Shown: positions 51,602 to 61,875, counted from the first letter of the stretch. The stretch is 64,000 nucleotides of DNA from MD308 sp051888795 (GCA_051888795.1 JBJFCD010000149.1:73830-137829); one strand, 5' to 3'. The notes: generated by a model from the sequence alone, not told the origin. A program made the numbers and translations.

Positions 51602-53551
51602 TTATACAATCCTCTTAAATTTCTTTTCCAGATCCCGCTTTGACATTGCAATAATAGTCGGTCTCCCATGTGGACAATGATAAGGATTATCCAGTGTCAG
51701 AAGTTCTCCGATCAATGTATCAACTTCTGCTGCTGATAATTTCATCTTTCCCTTTACTGCAGCCTTACATGACATGGACGCAATCTTTTCATCAATCAGC
51801 TCCGGTGAGAGATTTCTGTTAAGCTCATCCGACAAGCTGTCAAGCATATCCATAAGGAGTTCTTTTTTTGCAATCGAAAACAGGTTATCCGGAACCGCAC
51901 GCACTGCATAGGATTCCTGTCCGAATTCTTCAAATTCAAATCCGATTCTTGTAAACTGATCTATATAGGTTTTCAGAAGTTCCTGCTCTTGCATGGTAAG
52001 ATTCAACACAATCGGAGGTGAAATCATCTGAGAGGTAAACTCCCTTGTCTTCATACTCTTTAATGTCTTTTCATACAGTACTCTCTCGTGTGCGGCATGC
52101 TGATCTATAATATACAGATTATCATGATACTCTACTAACCAGTATGTGTCAAATACCTGGCCGATCAAAGTGTATTCTGCGCGAATCTGTTTGTCAAGGA
52201 AACGCTCCTCAAACAGGTCAAGCTGTTTTGGCTCTTCCTGATCTTTAACCGGTTTCTTCTTATCGGAACTTTCATACTGTGTACGGTAAGAAACTGCTTC
52301 ACGGATTCGGTCAGCCTGCTGCTTTGGTTTGAAAATTTCGGATTGATTTTTGACTTCTGCAGAAGAATTCTGTTCATGGTAAGATTTTACACGCTCTTTC
52401 ATCTTCTCCATAAAATAATCAAGATCTCTCTCTTCCTTTGGCGGAATCGCATTTTTAACCGGAGACTGTTCTTTTTTCGGCGCCGTGTTCTGCGCAGCCT
52501 TTATATGCGATTCATTTTCAGGCTTTGCTTCCGGAACATCAATCGTCACATGCGGAATCAGTTCTTTTCCTTTTAGTCCCACAGAAACTGCTTCATAGAG
52601 AATATTATATACTTCCTGCTGATTGGAAAATCTGACATCCATCTTTGTAGGGTGCACATTGACATCCACTGCTTCTCCATTCATCTCAATGTGGAGAACT
52701 ACAAACGGAAACTTATGCTGCATCGTATAATCTTTGTATGCATCTTCGATCGCTTTGGACAGCATATTACTTCTGATATAGCGATGATTCATAAAATAAT
52801 TTTCAAAATTCCGATTACCTCTGGAAATGATCGGTGCCCCTAAAAACCCGGAAATATGAATCTGATTTTTCTCAAAATCAACAGGCAGCAGATTTGAGGC
52901 AATCTCTCTTCCGTAAATATGATAAATGACGTCCCTGAGATTTCCGTTTCCTGAGGTATGAAGTTTTGACTGGCCGCTATTGATAAAATGAAATGAGATC
53001 TCAGGATGAGACAATGCGAGTCTTGTCAGAAGATCTCCGACATGGCTTGCCTCTGTCATTGCTGTCTTTAAAAATTTTCTTCTCGCCGGCACATTATAGA
53101 AAAGCTGGCGGACAAAAAAGCTGGTGCCATCCGGGGCAGCGGCATCTTCTATACTCTCTTCTTTTCCTCCGGCAATTCGGTAGCTTGTCCCAAAAATATC
53201 TTCTCTCGTCTTCGTAAGCAGCTCAACCTGCGAGACAGCTGCAATACTGGAAAGAGCCTCACCTCGGAAACCCAGTGAACCGATATGTGCCAGATCATCC
53301 ACCGAGCGTATTTTACTTGTAGAATGGCGCAGAAAAGCGGACGGTACTTCCTCTTTCGGAATTCCGCATCCATTGTCAGCAATACGGATGAAAGAAATGC
53401 CACCGTCTTTAATCTCTACGGTAATGGATGTTGCGCCGGCATCTATGGCATTTTCCACCAGTTCCTTTACAACAGAAGCCGGACGCTCTATCACTTCACC
53501 GGCAGCAATTTTATCAATTGTCACCTGATCCAGTACTTGTATTTTACTCAT
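51602..53551 (-). CDS. mutL: DNA mismatch repair protein MutL (endonuclease-competent type)
   Basis: The 649-residue protein has the N-terminal GHKL ATPase (ENAIDAGAT, IADNGCGI, GFRGEALSSI), a flexible linker at about 340-440 and a C-terminal dimer domain. The C-terminal DQHAAHERVLYE motif, with SCKAAVKG and CPHGRPT, is the metal-binding nuclease site of MutL proteins from bacteria without MutH. It should therefore nick DNA itself after mismatch recognition by MutS, whose gene is just upstream. Confidence 0.96.
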   Translation of the reverse strand: MSKIQVLDQVTIDKIAAGEVIERPASVVKELVENAIDAGATSITVEIKDGGISFIRIADNGCGIPKEEVPSAFLRHSTSKIRSVDDLAHIGSLGFRGEALSSIAAVSQVELLTKTREDIFGTSYRIAGGKEESIEDAAAPDGTSFFVRQLFYNVPARRKFLKTAMTEASHVGDLLTRLALSHPEISFHFINSGQSKLHTSGNGNLRDVIYHIYGREIASNLLPVDFEKNQIHISGFLGAPIISRGNRNFENYFMNHRYIRSNMLSKAIEDAYKDYTMQHKFPFVVLHIEMNGEAVDVNVHPTKMDVRFSNQQEVYNILYEAVSVGLKGKELIPHVTIDVPEAKPENESHIKAAQNTAPKKEQSPVKNAIPPKEERDLDYFMEKMKERVKSYHEQNSSAEVKNQSEIFKPKQQADRIREAVSYRTQYESSDKKKPVKDQEEPKQLDLFEERFLDKQIRAEYTLIGQVFDTYWLVEYHDNLYIIDQHAAHERVLYEKTLKSMKTREFTSQMISPPIVLNLTMQEQELLKTYIDQFTRIGFEFEEFGQESYAVRAVPDNLFSIAKKELLMDMLDSLSDELNRNLSPELIDEKIASMSCKAAVKGKMKLSAAEVDTLIGELLTLDNPYHCPHGRPTIIAMSKRDLEKKFKRIV

Positions 53552-53581
53552 GATCTATACAAATTCCTTTACTAACATAAT

Positions 53582-56230
53582 TTACCATCGGTTTTTCAAT
53601 TTATTCTGAAGCTGATACAGAGTGTTAAGTGCATCAATCGGTGTCAGGTTGCTGACATCCAGATTTTTAAGTTCTTCAAGAACATCATCATCCTTAACCG
53701 TATCAAACAAAGACATCTGTGCCAGATCCACCTCGTCATATTTCTTCGTCTTAATCTTAGGTGTGCTACCGTGTACGGCAATGTCTTTAATCCTTGTCGT
53801 AATATCTGCGTGAATCAGCTCTTCCACAATCTCTTTTGCCCGATTTGTAACACTTTCCGGTACTCCTGCAAGCCTTGCCACCTGAATACCATAACTTTTA
53901 TCCGCGCCGCCCTTTACGATCTTACGAAGGAAAATGATGTCGTCTCCTTTTTCTTTAACGGCAATACAGTAATTATTTACATTACTGATCTTTCCTTCCA
54001 GTTCAGTAAGCTCATGATAATGGGTAGCAAATAAGGTCTTTGCACCGAGAAGCTTACTGTTACTGATATGTTCAATCACCGCCCATGCAATACTGAGTCC
54101 GTCAAAAGTGCTGGTTCCTCTTCCAATTTCATCAAGGATCAGAAGACTTTTATTGGTAGCATTTCTCAGAATATTGGCAACTTCCGTCATCTCAACCATA
54201 AAGGTACTCTGACCGGATGCAAGGTCATCAGAAGCTCCGACTCTTGTAAAAATACGGTCGACTAAACCGATATTTGCCGATGATGCAGGAACAAATGAAC
54301 CAATCTGCGCCATCAAAACAATGAGAGCAGTCTGTCTCATGTAAGTGGATTTTCCTGCCATATTTGGTCCTGTGATAATGGAAATCCGTTTCTTCTTGTC
54401 ATCCAGATAAGTATCATTCGCAATAAAAAGATCATTGGAAATCATCTTTTCCACAACAGGATGTCTGCCATCTTTTATATCAATTACACCCTTTTCATTG
54501 ATCGTAGGACGGACATAATTATTCTGCTCAGCGACCAGCGCCAATGATGCCAGCGCATCAATCTGTGCCACAGCTTTGGCGGTATCCTGGATACGCACAA
54601 CTTCTGCGCCAACCTTATCTCTCACTTCGCAATAAAGTTGATATTCCAGAGCAAATAGTTTATCCTCAGCACCTAAAATCGTATCTTCAAGCTCCTTCAG
54701 TTCCGGAATGATATATCTCTCTGCATTTGCCAGAGTCTGTTTTCTCATATAATAATCCGGAACCATATTTTTAAAGGAATTTGTAACTTCAAGATAATAT
54801 CCGAAGACCTTGTTGAATTTTATCCTCAGATTCTTAATCCCCGTTTTTTCACGTTCCTCCGCTTCAAGCTTTGCAAGCCATTCCTTTCCCTCTGACTTTG
54901 CGCGTCTCAGCTTATCAACCTCTTCATTGTATCCTTCTTTAATGATTCCGCCTTCTTTCATTGCAATCGGAGGATCATCATTGATTGCCTGCTCGATAAG
55001 ATCACAGAGTTCCTTTAGCGGATCAAGTGAATCATAGAGTTCTTTAAGAAGAGGGCTCTTCATCTCACTTAATATGTATTTGATATGCGGAAGCATCGAA
55101 AGAGAATTTTTAAATGCAATCATATCTCTCGGATTGGCTGACTGATAGGTGATTTTGCTGACCAGTCTTTCAAGATCATATACCGGTGAAAGATATTCTC
55201 TTATTTCTTCCCTGGAAATTGCATTTTCTATTAGTTCTGCAATTGCTTCCTGCCTTCTGATGATTGGTTCTTTATGAATCAGCGGCTGTTCAATATATTT
55301 TCTTAAAGTTCTTGCTCCCATCGCAGTTTTTGTCTTATCCAGTACCCACAGAAGGGAGCCTCTTTTTTGTTTTTCACGAAGTGTTTCACACAGCTCAAGA
55401 TTCCTTCTTGTTGAGCTGTCAAGAATCATATAAGTTCCGGTTGTATATGGAGTGATTTTTGACATCTGTGAAAGGGAGGATGATTTCTGTGTCTCTTTCA
55501 GGTATAAAAGTAATGCACCAGAAGCAATCACTCCACAATCATATTCAGCAATTCCAAGGCCCTCCAATGTCCCTGTGTGAAAATGATCCTTAAGCGAGCG
55601 TTTACAGAGAGCATCGTCAAAATACCAGGAATCCAATGAATAGACAGTAATGCCAAGACGTTCTCTCAGATCATCAATGTCCATACCACTCATATAAAAA
55701 GCCTCATTGCAAATAAGCTCTGAGGGCATAAATTTAAAAATCTCATCAAATAGTTTTTCACTGTTTGAAACCTCTGTCACAAAATAATCTCCGGTCGTAA
55801 TATCAGCCACCGATAACCCGTAACGGTCTGCCATGTATACAACACTCATGATATAATTATTCTTGGTCTCATCAAGCGCCTGTGTATCTAAGTTTGTCCC
55901 CGGCGTTACGATACGGACAACATCCCTCTTAACAAGTCCCTTTGCAGTAGCCGGATCTTCCATCTGTTCACAGATCGCCACTTTATATCCTTTCGAGACG
56001 AGGCGGTTTAAATAGCTGTCTACCGCATGATACGGCACACCACACATCGGTGCCCGCTCCTCAAGTCCGCAATTTTTTCCGGTCAGTGTGATCTCCAGTT
56101 CCTTAGAGGCCTTAAGAGCATCATCAAAAAACATCTCGTAAAAATCACCTAATCTATAAAAAAGAATACAGTCAGGATATTCTTCTTTTGTCTTCATATA
56201 TTGCTGCATCATTGGTGTAAGTTCACTCAC
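53582..56230 (-). CDS. mutS: DNA mismatch recognition protein MutS
   Basis: The 882-residue ATPase recognises mismatches. The N-terminal mismatch-reading motif is in GDFYEMFFDDA (F-x-E of MutS). The connector, lever and clamp regions follow. The ATPase has GPNMAGKSTYMRQ, LILDEIGRGTSTFDGLS and FATHYHEL. Length is typical. It is followed 30 bases on by mutL. No beta-clamp motif was assigned. Confidence 0.97.
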   Translation of the reverse strand: MSELTPMMQQYMKTKEEYPDCILFYRLGDFYEMFFDDALKASKELEITLTGKNCGLEERAPMCGVPYHAVDSYLNRLVSKGYKVAICEQMEDPATAKGLVKRDVVRIVTPGTNLDTQALDETKNNYIMSVVYMADRYGLSVADITTGDYFVTEVSNSEKLFDEIFKFMPSELICNEAFYMSGMDIDDLRERLGITVYSLDSWYFDDALCKRSLKDHFHTGTLEGLGIAEYDCGVIASGALLLYLKETQKSSSLSQMSKITPYTTGTYMILDSSTRRNLELCETLREKQKRGSLLWVLDKTKTAMGARTLRKYIEQPLIHKEPIIRRQEAIAELIENAISREEIREYLSPVYDLERLVSKITYQSANPRDMIAFKNSLSMLPHIKYILSEMKSPLLKELYDSLDPLKELCDLIEQAINDDPPIAMKEGGIIKEGYNEEVDKLRRAKSEGKEWLAKLEAEEREKTGIKNLRIKFNKVFGYYLEVTNSFKNMVPDYYMRKQTLANAERYIIPELKELEDTILGAEDKLFALEYQLYCEVRDKVGAEVVRIQDTAKAVAQIDALASLALVAEQNNYVRPTINEKGVIDIKDGRHPVVEKMISNDLFIANDTYLDDKKKRISIITGPNMAGKSTYMRQTALIVLMAQIGSFVPASSANIGLVDRIFTRVGASDDLASGQSTFMVEMTEVANILRNATNKSLLILDEIGRGTSTFDGLSIAWAVIEHISNSKLLGAKTLFATHYHELTELEGKISNVNNYCIAVKEKGDDIIFLRKIVKGGADKSYGIQVARLAGVPESVTNRAKEIVEELIHADITTRIKDIAVHGSTPKIKTKKYDEVDLAQMSLFDTVKDDDVLEELKNLDVSNLTPIDALNTLYQLQNKLKNRW

Positions 56231-56377
56231 AATAAAAACTCCTCTTCTGCATGAAATTTATAGTAAATCCATATTAAATCCGTACAAATTAGTATAACAT
56301 TTTTAATATCTATTTAAAAGATGAAATTTTACAACTTTTGCTGATTAAAAACCAAATTAAAAATCGTCCCCGTGTAA

Positions 56378-56794
56378 TCAAAGGACATGATAATGAGGCT
56401 TTTCTTCTCCGTACAGCCAATGCAGGAGATATCCGCTGAGCCAAATTCCAACTGCACAAAATCCCGAGAAGATAATCGCAAACGGAAGACAAATCTGCCC
56501 AAACAACTGGAATGGCAGTCTGCTGTAATCCCATATTCCAAGATTCATCCATTTATTCAAAATGATTCCACTGATAAATTCCATGCTGACCACAAAAACA
56601 ACACATCTTAAAATCTGGCGCCACATGGGGTCTTCCCAGTTTACCATTCTTCCCTGAACAGTAAAGAAATCAAGACAGATTCCTCCGAGCACAAACATTG
56701 TCCAATGTGAAAATCCCCTGAATATAATTTCTGTTAAATAATAAATGCATCCGCCCACTGCCCATAAAAATAAATACTCACTCAGTTTCTTCAT
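56378..56794 (-). CDS. Putative ABC-transporter-permease-like membrane protein (COG4905/PF06541 type)
   Basis: The 138-residue protein has four membrane helices, with YLFLWAVGGCIYYLTEIIFRG and NLGIWDYSRLPFQLFGQICL. The WDYS..P-FN/FGQ pattern is typical of this family. The 'ABC permease' label is traditional only, and there is no ATPase partner here. It lies between miaB and mutS, 147 bases before mutS. Confidence 0.72.
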   Translation of the reverse strand: MKKLSEYLFLWAVGGCIYYLTEIIFRGFSHWTMFVLGGICLDFFTVQGRMVNWEDPMWRQILRCVVFVVSMEFISGIILNKWMNLGIWDYSRLPFQLFGQICLPFAIIFSGFCAVGIWLSGYLLHWLYGEEKPHYHVL

Positions 56795-56868
56795 GTAAAA
56801 AACGTCCTCACTTTTGTGTTCTTACACATAGTTTGGACGTTTTCGAATCACAATATAGTTGGAATTTA

Positions 56869-58332
56869 TTAGTATGTTTTCGGATTCTGGTTTACGATTT
56901 CACCGATATAATAAAATCCTTTGCATTCTTTTAAGGATACGTCTACGTAACTTCCAATCAGCTCTTCGCTTCCATGGAAATGGACGAGAAGATTGTTGCT
57001 CATTCTTCCTGTTACCATGGAAGAATCGTGTTCGCTTACAGATTCTACCAGTACTTCCTGAACCGTTCCTTCGTGTACGGAGCATACTTCGGATGCGATG
57101 CTCTGTACTTCTTTCAAAAGTCTGTCAAAGCGGTCTTTTATTACCTCTTCCGGCACCTGATCCTCCATGACGGCAGCAGGTGTTCCTGTTCTCTTTGAAT
57201 AAATAAATGTAAATGCACTGTCGTAACGAACTTTTCTCACTACGTCAAGGGTCTCCTGGAAATCTTCTTCTGTCTCACCTGGAAAACCTACGATAATATC
57301 CGTAGTCAGAGAAATATCCGGTACTGCTTTCCTGATCTTTCTCACAAGTTCAAGATACTGTTCTTTTGTATATCGACGATTCATCTTCGATAAAATCTCA
57401 GTGCTTCCAGACTGGACCGGCAGATGTAAATGTTTACAGATCTTTTTTGAATTTCCCATAACCTCAATCAGTTCATCGGAGAGGTCTTTCGGATGTGATG
57501 TCATAAACCGAATACGCTTAAGTCCCTCAATCTTTTCAATTTCTTTTAAAAGCTCTGCAAAAGACATAGGTGTATCCAGAGTCTTTCCATAAGAATTCAC
57601 ATTCTGGCCAAGAAGCATAACCTCTGTCACTCCGTCTGCGACAAGACGCTCTATCTCACGGATGATTGCCTTTGGCTCACGACTTCTCTCGCGTCCACGT
57701 ACATAAGGCACAATACAGTAACTGCAGAAATTATTGCATCCGAACATAATATTTACACCGGATTTAAAAGAATACTTTCTTTGATTTGGAAGATCTTCTA
57801 CGATTTTATCAGTATCCTTCCAGATATCAATGACCATTCTCTCAGACTCAAATCTGGTAACCAGAAGCTCCGCAAATTTATAGATGTTATGAGTCCCAAA
57901 AATCAAATCTACAAAAGAATAGCTTTTTTTCAGCTTTTCAACAACTTCCGGCTCCTGCATCATACAGCCGCAAAGTCCAATCATCATATGTGGATTTTTC
58001 TTTTTCAGCGGCTTTAACTGGCCAAGACGTCCATATACTCGCGTATTCGCATTTTCCCTGACAGTACATGTATTATAGATTACAAAATCTGCTTCATCTT
58101 CAGCTGCTTCGGTGTAGCCAATCTTTAAAAGAATACCTCGAAGCTTCTCTGAATCTCTGGCATTCATCTGGCATCCAAATGTAGTCACACAAAATGTCAT
58201 TGGGCGACCAAGCTTTTCACTTCTCTCCTGCAAAATCTGTCTGGCTTTTTCTATAAAATAATACTGCCTCTCCGGTTCGGGGACAGGTATGTTTTCATTC
58301 ATCTCTTTATTCTCAAGTTTATTGATATCCAT
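56869..58332 (-). CDS. miaB: tRNA-2-methylthio-N6-dimethylallyladenosine synthase MiaB
   Basis: The 487-residue radical SAM methylthiotransferase acts on i6A37 of tRNA, after MiaA. The N-terminal domain has three cluster cysteines (TFGCQMNARDSE, YNTCTVRENA, GLCGCMMQ). The radical SAM triad is in CNNFCSYCIVPYVRG. A C-terminal TRAM domain ends near residue 480. The N-terminal extension of about 40 residues is usual for clostridial MiaB. The promoter at 58386-58415 drives this gene and perhaps the mutS-mutL-miaA genes after it. Confidence 0.96.
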   Translation of the reverse strand: MDINKLENKEMNENIPVPEPERQYYFIEKARQILQERSEKLGRPMTFCVTTFGCQMNARDSEKLRGILLKIGYTEAAEDEADFVIYNTCTVRENANTRVYGRLGQLKPLKKKNPHMMIGLCGCMMQEPEVVEKLKKSYSFVDLIFGTHNIYKFAELLVTRFESERMVIDIWKDTDKIVEDLPNQRKYSFKSGVNIMFGCNNFCSYCIVPYVRGRERSREPKAIIREIERLVADGVTEVMLLGQNVNSYGKTLDTPMSFAELLKEIEKIEGLKRIRFMTSHPKDLSDELIEVMGNSKKICKHLHLPVQSGSTEILSKMNRRYTKEQYLELVRKIRKAVPDISLTTDIIVGFPGETEEDFQETLDVVRKVRYDSAFTFIYSKRTGTPAAVMEDQVPEEVIKDRFDRLLKEVQSIASEVCSVHEGTVQEVLVESVSEHDSSMVTGRMSNNLLVHFHGSEELIGSYVDVSLKECKGFYYIGEIVNQNPKTY

Positions 58333-58385
58333 TTTTATATTCTCGCTTTCTCAATTATTTCGCCATTCATTTTCATACGCAAAAC

Positions 58386-58415
58386 ATTATAGCATGGTTT
58401 ACTTGAGAATAGCAA
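58386..58415 (-). promoter_or_regulatory. Promoter of miaB and downstream genes
   Basis: On the minus strand, TTGCTA (58410-58415) and TATAAT (58386-58391) have an 18-base spacer, with TGC as an extended -10 directly before TATAAT. Confidence 0.65.
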
Positions 58416-58444
58416 TATACAATGAATGTACAATAATATTCCGA

Positions 58445-59478
58445 TTATTTCCAACACTTCCCTACCATCTCTTCTGCCTTCTCAATTGACAGCCCATATT
58501 TTTGTATAATCTGAGTAATTGTATTTTCACGACTCGCTCCGAGATCGGCACAAATTCGAATTGCGTCTGCGATTGCCGACAGTCTGCCCTCTTCTCTTCC
58601 CTCTTCTTTTGTCTGTCTTATATGCCTTGCTTCATCATATTCATAAATACTCACTGACTTCGCCTCCGCTCTGTNNNNNNNNNNNNNNNNNNNNNNNNNN
58701 NNNNNNNNNNNNNNNNNNNNNNNNNNNNNNNNNNNNNNNNNNNNNNNNNNNNNNNNNNNNNNNNNNNNNNNNNNATATGCCTTGCTTCATCATATTCATA
58801 AATACTCACTGACTTCGCCTCCGCTCTGTTCTTTGACAGAAAATCTGCCAGAATCCCTTCTTCTATACATTCTTCAATTGCCAGCTCTACCGCACCTTCC
58901 AGTGGCATCTTCTCCGCATATTGACTCACTCTCCAGGTATATTCTGAATAATCCTTTAATGTCTTGCATTCTTCTTTCAGAATTTCATTTTTTCCCGGAT
59001 TAATATTCAACATTATCGCCTTAAGTTCCAATGATGGTTCCAGATCCGGAATCTCGTATAGATCTGACAGACTTAATTCCATCCTCTCCGGAAGATTTTT
59101 GCTGCCGTTGAAAAGGATTACAAAATTCGGTGTTGGAAGCATCACTTTTTTCTCACCATATAAATTACGATCCATTGTAATCACAGAATATAAATCCGAT
59201 ATGTAAAATAAAAACCGAAGCGGCAGATTCGGATTGTATGTAGACTGGTGCTCATACAAGGATAACCTGGAATCAATAATAAAGGAAACGTCATTATACA
59301 TGGACATGTAAATGGCATTCTTCAATGTATTAACTTCCAGCTGTTCCTGGTCCGTATACTTTGTTCCATTGACTGCATTATAGAGTTCCAGCAATTCTTT
59401 TTTATTCCTGAACACCATCTCAAATAAACTTGCTTTATAAGTGCGTTTTACAGGTATCTCTTTTTTCACTTCTTCCAT
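58445..59478 (-). CDS. Rpn-family recombination-promoting nuclease / PD-(D/E)XK transposase-like protein, interrupted by an assembly gap
   Basis: The coding frame runs from ATG 59478 to the gap edge and continues beyond it to the stop at 58445. The sequences on both sides of the 100 Ns are identical for 55 bases. Merging these ends gives one uninterrupted 292-residue frame. The N-terminal PD-(D/E)XK-like part contains DVSFIIDSRLSLYEHQS and FLFYISDLYSVI. The C-terminal part, EEGREEGRLSAIADAI onward, is the tail typical of these proteins. Family members act as nucleases that stimulate recombination and often spread as multi-copy genes. No terminal repeats were found. Confidence 0.8.
58620..58829. 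repeat. Identical 55-bp ends flanking the N gap
   Basis: 58620-58674 and 58775-58829 are identical over 55 bases (both begin ATATGCCTTGCTTC and end CCGCTCTGT). This is what two overlapping contig ends look like when scaffolded without merging. A real tandem duplication is less likely. Confidence 0.85.
58675..58774. other. Assembly gap, 100 N
   Basis: Exactly 100 unknown bases mark a scaffold join. The duplicated flanks indicate the true gap is probably minus 55 bases, that is, no missing sequence. Confidence 0.95.
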
Positions 59479-59712
59479 TGAAAGCCCTCCTTTTTCTTTG
59501 TTTCGGGCTCTTATGAAAATCCATACCTTACATTCTATAAGAAACCCCTTTGCTGTTTTATTGGATTGAAAGCATTGCGATTTCTTAATAGATATTTCAG
59601 ATGATATCAGATGCGTTTCCGCCTAGAAAAGTTAGAAATATAATGCTTTAACTAAAGATTATCATATGATATTGAAATTTACCAGTATAATTTTATAACT
59701 TCAAAAAACAAA

Positions 59713-60003
59713 TCACCCCAAAAAAAGGGCTTTCCAGCATCCATCCAGGGCATTGTAAAATAGCCGTATTCTCTTTAGAAAATCAAATACCTGAATCTTA
59801 CATTCAAAAGCCCATAGATGCCGTCCAGAGAGACAAACACCGTTTGGAAGTTTAAAATCTCCATTCGTTGATAATTCTTTATAACTTTTAATGGAATACG
59901 TCTGTGATTCACCGTCATCATCCCTGATTCTGACTTTTAAAGGTATAATCGTCCCATCTCGATTGTGCTGACAGATTACATCTGCCTCTCTTTCACTCAT
60001 CAT
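59713..60003 (-). CDS. Small protein of the SOS polymerase cassette, unknown function
   Basis: The 96-residue protein (starting MMSEREADVICQHNRDGTII) is not a family I can name. The first half looks like a small beta barrel (PLKVRIRDDDGESQTYSIKS), and the sequence FECKIQVFDFLKRIRLFYN lies near the end. It starts at ATGATGAG overlapping the YolD-like stop by 11 bases, so it is translated with the cassette and should be DNA-damage inducible. No terminator is obvious after it. The 234 bases before the Rpn-like gene show no gene. Confidence 0.65.
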   Translation of the reverse strand: MMSEREADVICQHNRDGTIIPLKVRIRDDDGESQTYSIKSYKELSTNGDFKLPNGVCLSGRHLWAFECKIQVFDFLKRIRLFYNALDGCWKALFLG

Positions 60004-60391
60004 TAAGCATCACATCTCCTATCTTAACAATGTCATTAATTGGAATCTTCTCTCCTCGGATATAGATATATCCATCCTTCCATTTTTCAACAATCCCCTT
60101 TGTCTGATGGTATGAACCGCCATTTTTTATTACATCCGGCACAAACCACACAACAAAAGCCTCTGTATTCATATGCTTTTTCAATACTCTGAGCTTCCAG
60201 TCAATCTGCGCTTTTTCATGCTCATCTAAAATAACTTTTCTGTCAGTGAAACGTTCCGCTTCTCTGACAGCCTCTTCGTATCCAGTCAACGCCGCAAATG
60301 GAGCAAACTGCGCTGCCCGGTTTTCCCGTGCCATCTGAGGATGTACTTTTGATACATGATGTGGAAGCTCCATAATCTCCTTATATCTCAT
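59993..60391 (-). CDS. YolD-like protein
   Basis: The 132-residue protein has a helical N-terminal half (MARENRAAQFAPFAALTGYE, AQIDWKLRVLKKH) and a YolD-like barrel C-terminal half ending EKIPINDIVKIGDVMLN. YolD proteins accompany UmuC-type Y-family polymerases in Gram-positive bacteria and are thought to act as their UmuD-like accessory factor. The ATG overlaps the polymerase stop by 4 bases. Promoter and LexA box upstream of the polymerase control it too. Confidence 0.85.
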   Translation of the reverse strand: MRYKEIMELPHHVSKVHPQMARENRAAQFAPFAALTGYEEAVREAERFTDRKVILDEHEKAQIDWKLRVLKKHMNTEAFVVWFVPDVIKNGGSYHQTKGIVEKWKDGYIYIRGEKIPINDIVKIGDVMLNDE

Positions 60392-61851
60392 GCTTTATGC
60401 CCTCCAATCTGTTCATTTCGTGCTTTAGCAGTTGCTCCTTCTTCCAGACTCATACCCTTCAGCACAGCATTTTTCCCAAATTTCTTTTTAATCTCCAGAA
60501 CAGCACTCTGCATCTTCTTCTCACGTTCCAGTTCTTTCTCTCTCCGTTCTATCGCCTCGTAATCAGCAAAAAGTTCCAACTGCTCATACTCTTCTTTCGC
60601 TGTGTCAGATTCCGAAACGATATGGTTTGCTGTAATCGAGATTCTTTTGCTCATAAGATCCGGATTTACAATATGATCATATAGTTTCATGACAGCTTCT
60701 GTAATCAATTTTGCAGAAGAGGTATATGACACGAAATTTTCAGTTCCATGGGCATGTACAGGAACTTTTCGGCCATAATGGTCTGTAGAAAATTTCCCTT
60801 TATAGTGTGTATTGCTCTTATCATAACTAATTGACAATACGATTTGATCCGTGACCAGACCTTTCTCCACCAGATCTAATGACAAAAGTTCGACCATTTC
60901 CTTTACTACCAGACGTGTTTTCTCATAAGAATAGGGCTCTTGTAAAACCTGACCGGAACTGATACTGTTCATTTCCGGTTTATATGCTTTAATATCGGCC
61001 ATTGTACAAGGCTCCCATCCCCATGCATGGTCAATCAAAAGCTCTGCATTGACTCCAAAAAGTCTGTACAATAATTCCTCATTATAGTAATCCGTTTCTT
61101 TTCCAACGGAACATCTTGCAATATCTCCCATCGTATAGAGACCTATTTGTGAGAGCCTTTTTTCATACCCGCGTCCAATCCTCCAAAAGTCCGTTAACGG
61201 CGTATGTTCCCACATGGTTTCCCTGTAGGTTCTCTCGTCCAACGCAGCAATCCGTACTCCGTCTTTATCCGGCTTAGTATGCTTGGCACCGATATCCATA
61301 GCAATCTTACAGAGATACAAATTTGTCCCTATTCCGGCAGTAGCTGTGATTCCGGTGTATTCTAAAACTTCGTGAATGATCTTTCTGGCCAGTTCATATG
61401 CAGATATCCGGTAAATACTGAGATAAGAAGTCACGTCCATAAACACTTCATCAATAGAATAAACATGCATATCTTCCGGCGCAATATATTTCAGATATAT
61501 TTGATAAATCTTCGTACTGTATTCAATATATAGAGACATGCGTGGCACTGCGACAAGATAATCCAAAGTTAAATCTAAATCTTCCTGAAGCTCCTTTGCA
61601 TTAACAGATGTGCCTTTCTTTCCTCTTTGGGCATTAATCTCTTTCACTTTCTGCACTACTTCGAATAATCTTGGACGTCCCGGAATCCCATAGGCTTTCA
61701 GAGAGGGAGATACAGCAAGGCATATTGTTTTATCAGTACGGCTCTTGTCTGCTACTACAAGATTCGTTGTTAATGGATCTAATCCACGCTCCACACACTC
61801 CACAGAAGCATAGAATGATTTCAAGTCAATTGCAATATATATTCTATCCAG
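60388..61851 (-). CDS. Y-family DNA polymerase (UmuC-like), apparent CTG start
   Basis: The translesion polymerase is 487 residues if it starts at CTG 61851, reading (M)DRIYIAIDLKSFYASVE. The start matters because the first catalytic Asp (AIDLKSF) lies before the next usable start, TTG 61824. AGGAGG at 61860-61865 lies 8 bases from the CTG. The palm pair is in YSIDEVFMD. Fingers, thumb (GIGTNLYLCKIAMD) and little-finger regions follow, and the C-terminus is Lys/Glu-rich. It leads the cassette with YolD and the small gene, under a LexA-box promoter. Confidence 0.85.
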   Translation of the reverse strand: MDRIYIAIDLKSFYASVECVERGLDPLTTNLVVADKSRTDKTICLAVSPSLKAYGIPGRPRLFEVVQKVKEINAQRGKKGTSVNAKELQEDLDLTLDYLVAVPRMSLYIEYSTKIYQIYLKYIAPEDMHVYSIDEVFMDVTSYLSIYRISAYELARKIIHEVLEYTGITATAGIGTNLYLCKIAMDIGAKHTKPDKDGVRIAALDERTYRETMWEHTPLTDFWRIGRGYEKRLSQIGLYTMGDIARCSVGKETDYYNEELLYRLFGVNAELLIDHAWGWEPCTMADIKAYKPEMNSISSGQVLQEPYSYEKTRLVVKEMVELLSLDLVEKGLVTDQIVLSISYDKSNTHYKGKFSTDHYGRKVPVHAHGTENFVSYTSSAKLITEAVMKLYDHIVNPDLMSKRISITANHIVSESDTAKEEYEQLELFADYEAIERREKELEREKKMQSAVLEIKKKFGKNAVLKGMSLEEGATAKARNEQIGGHKA

Positions 61852-61875
61852 TGCTATCCCCTCCTCTTAAACAAC

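Noticed and set aside
58445..58654. Separate small gene to the left of the N gap
   Set aside because: Its first codons are the duplicated gap edge. It is the C-terminal part of the Rpn-type gene, not an independent gene.
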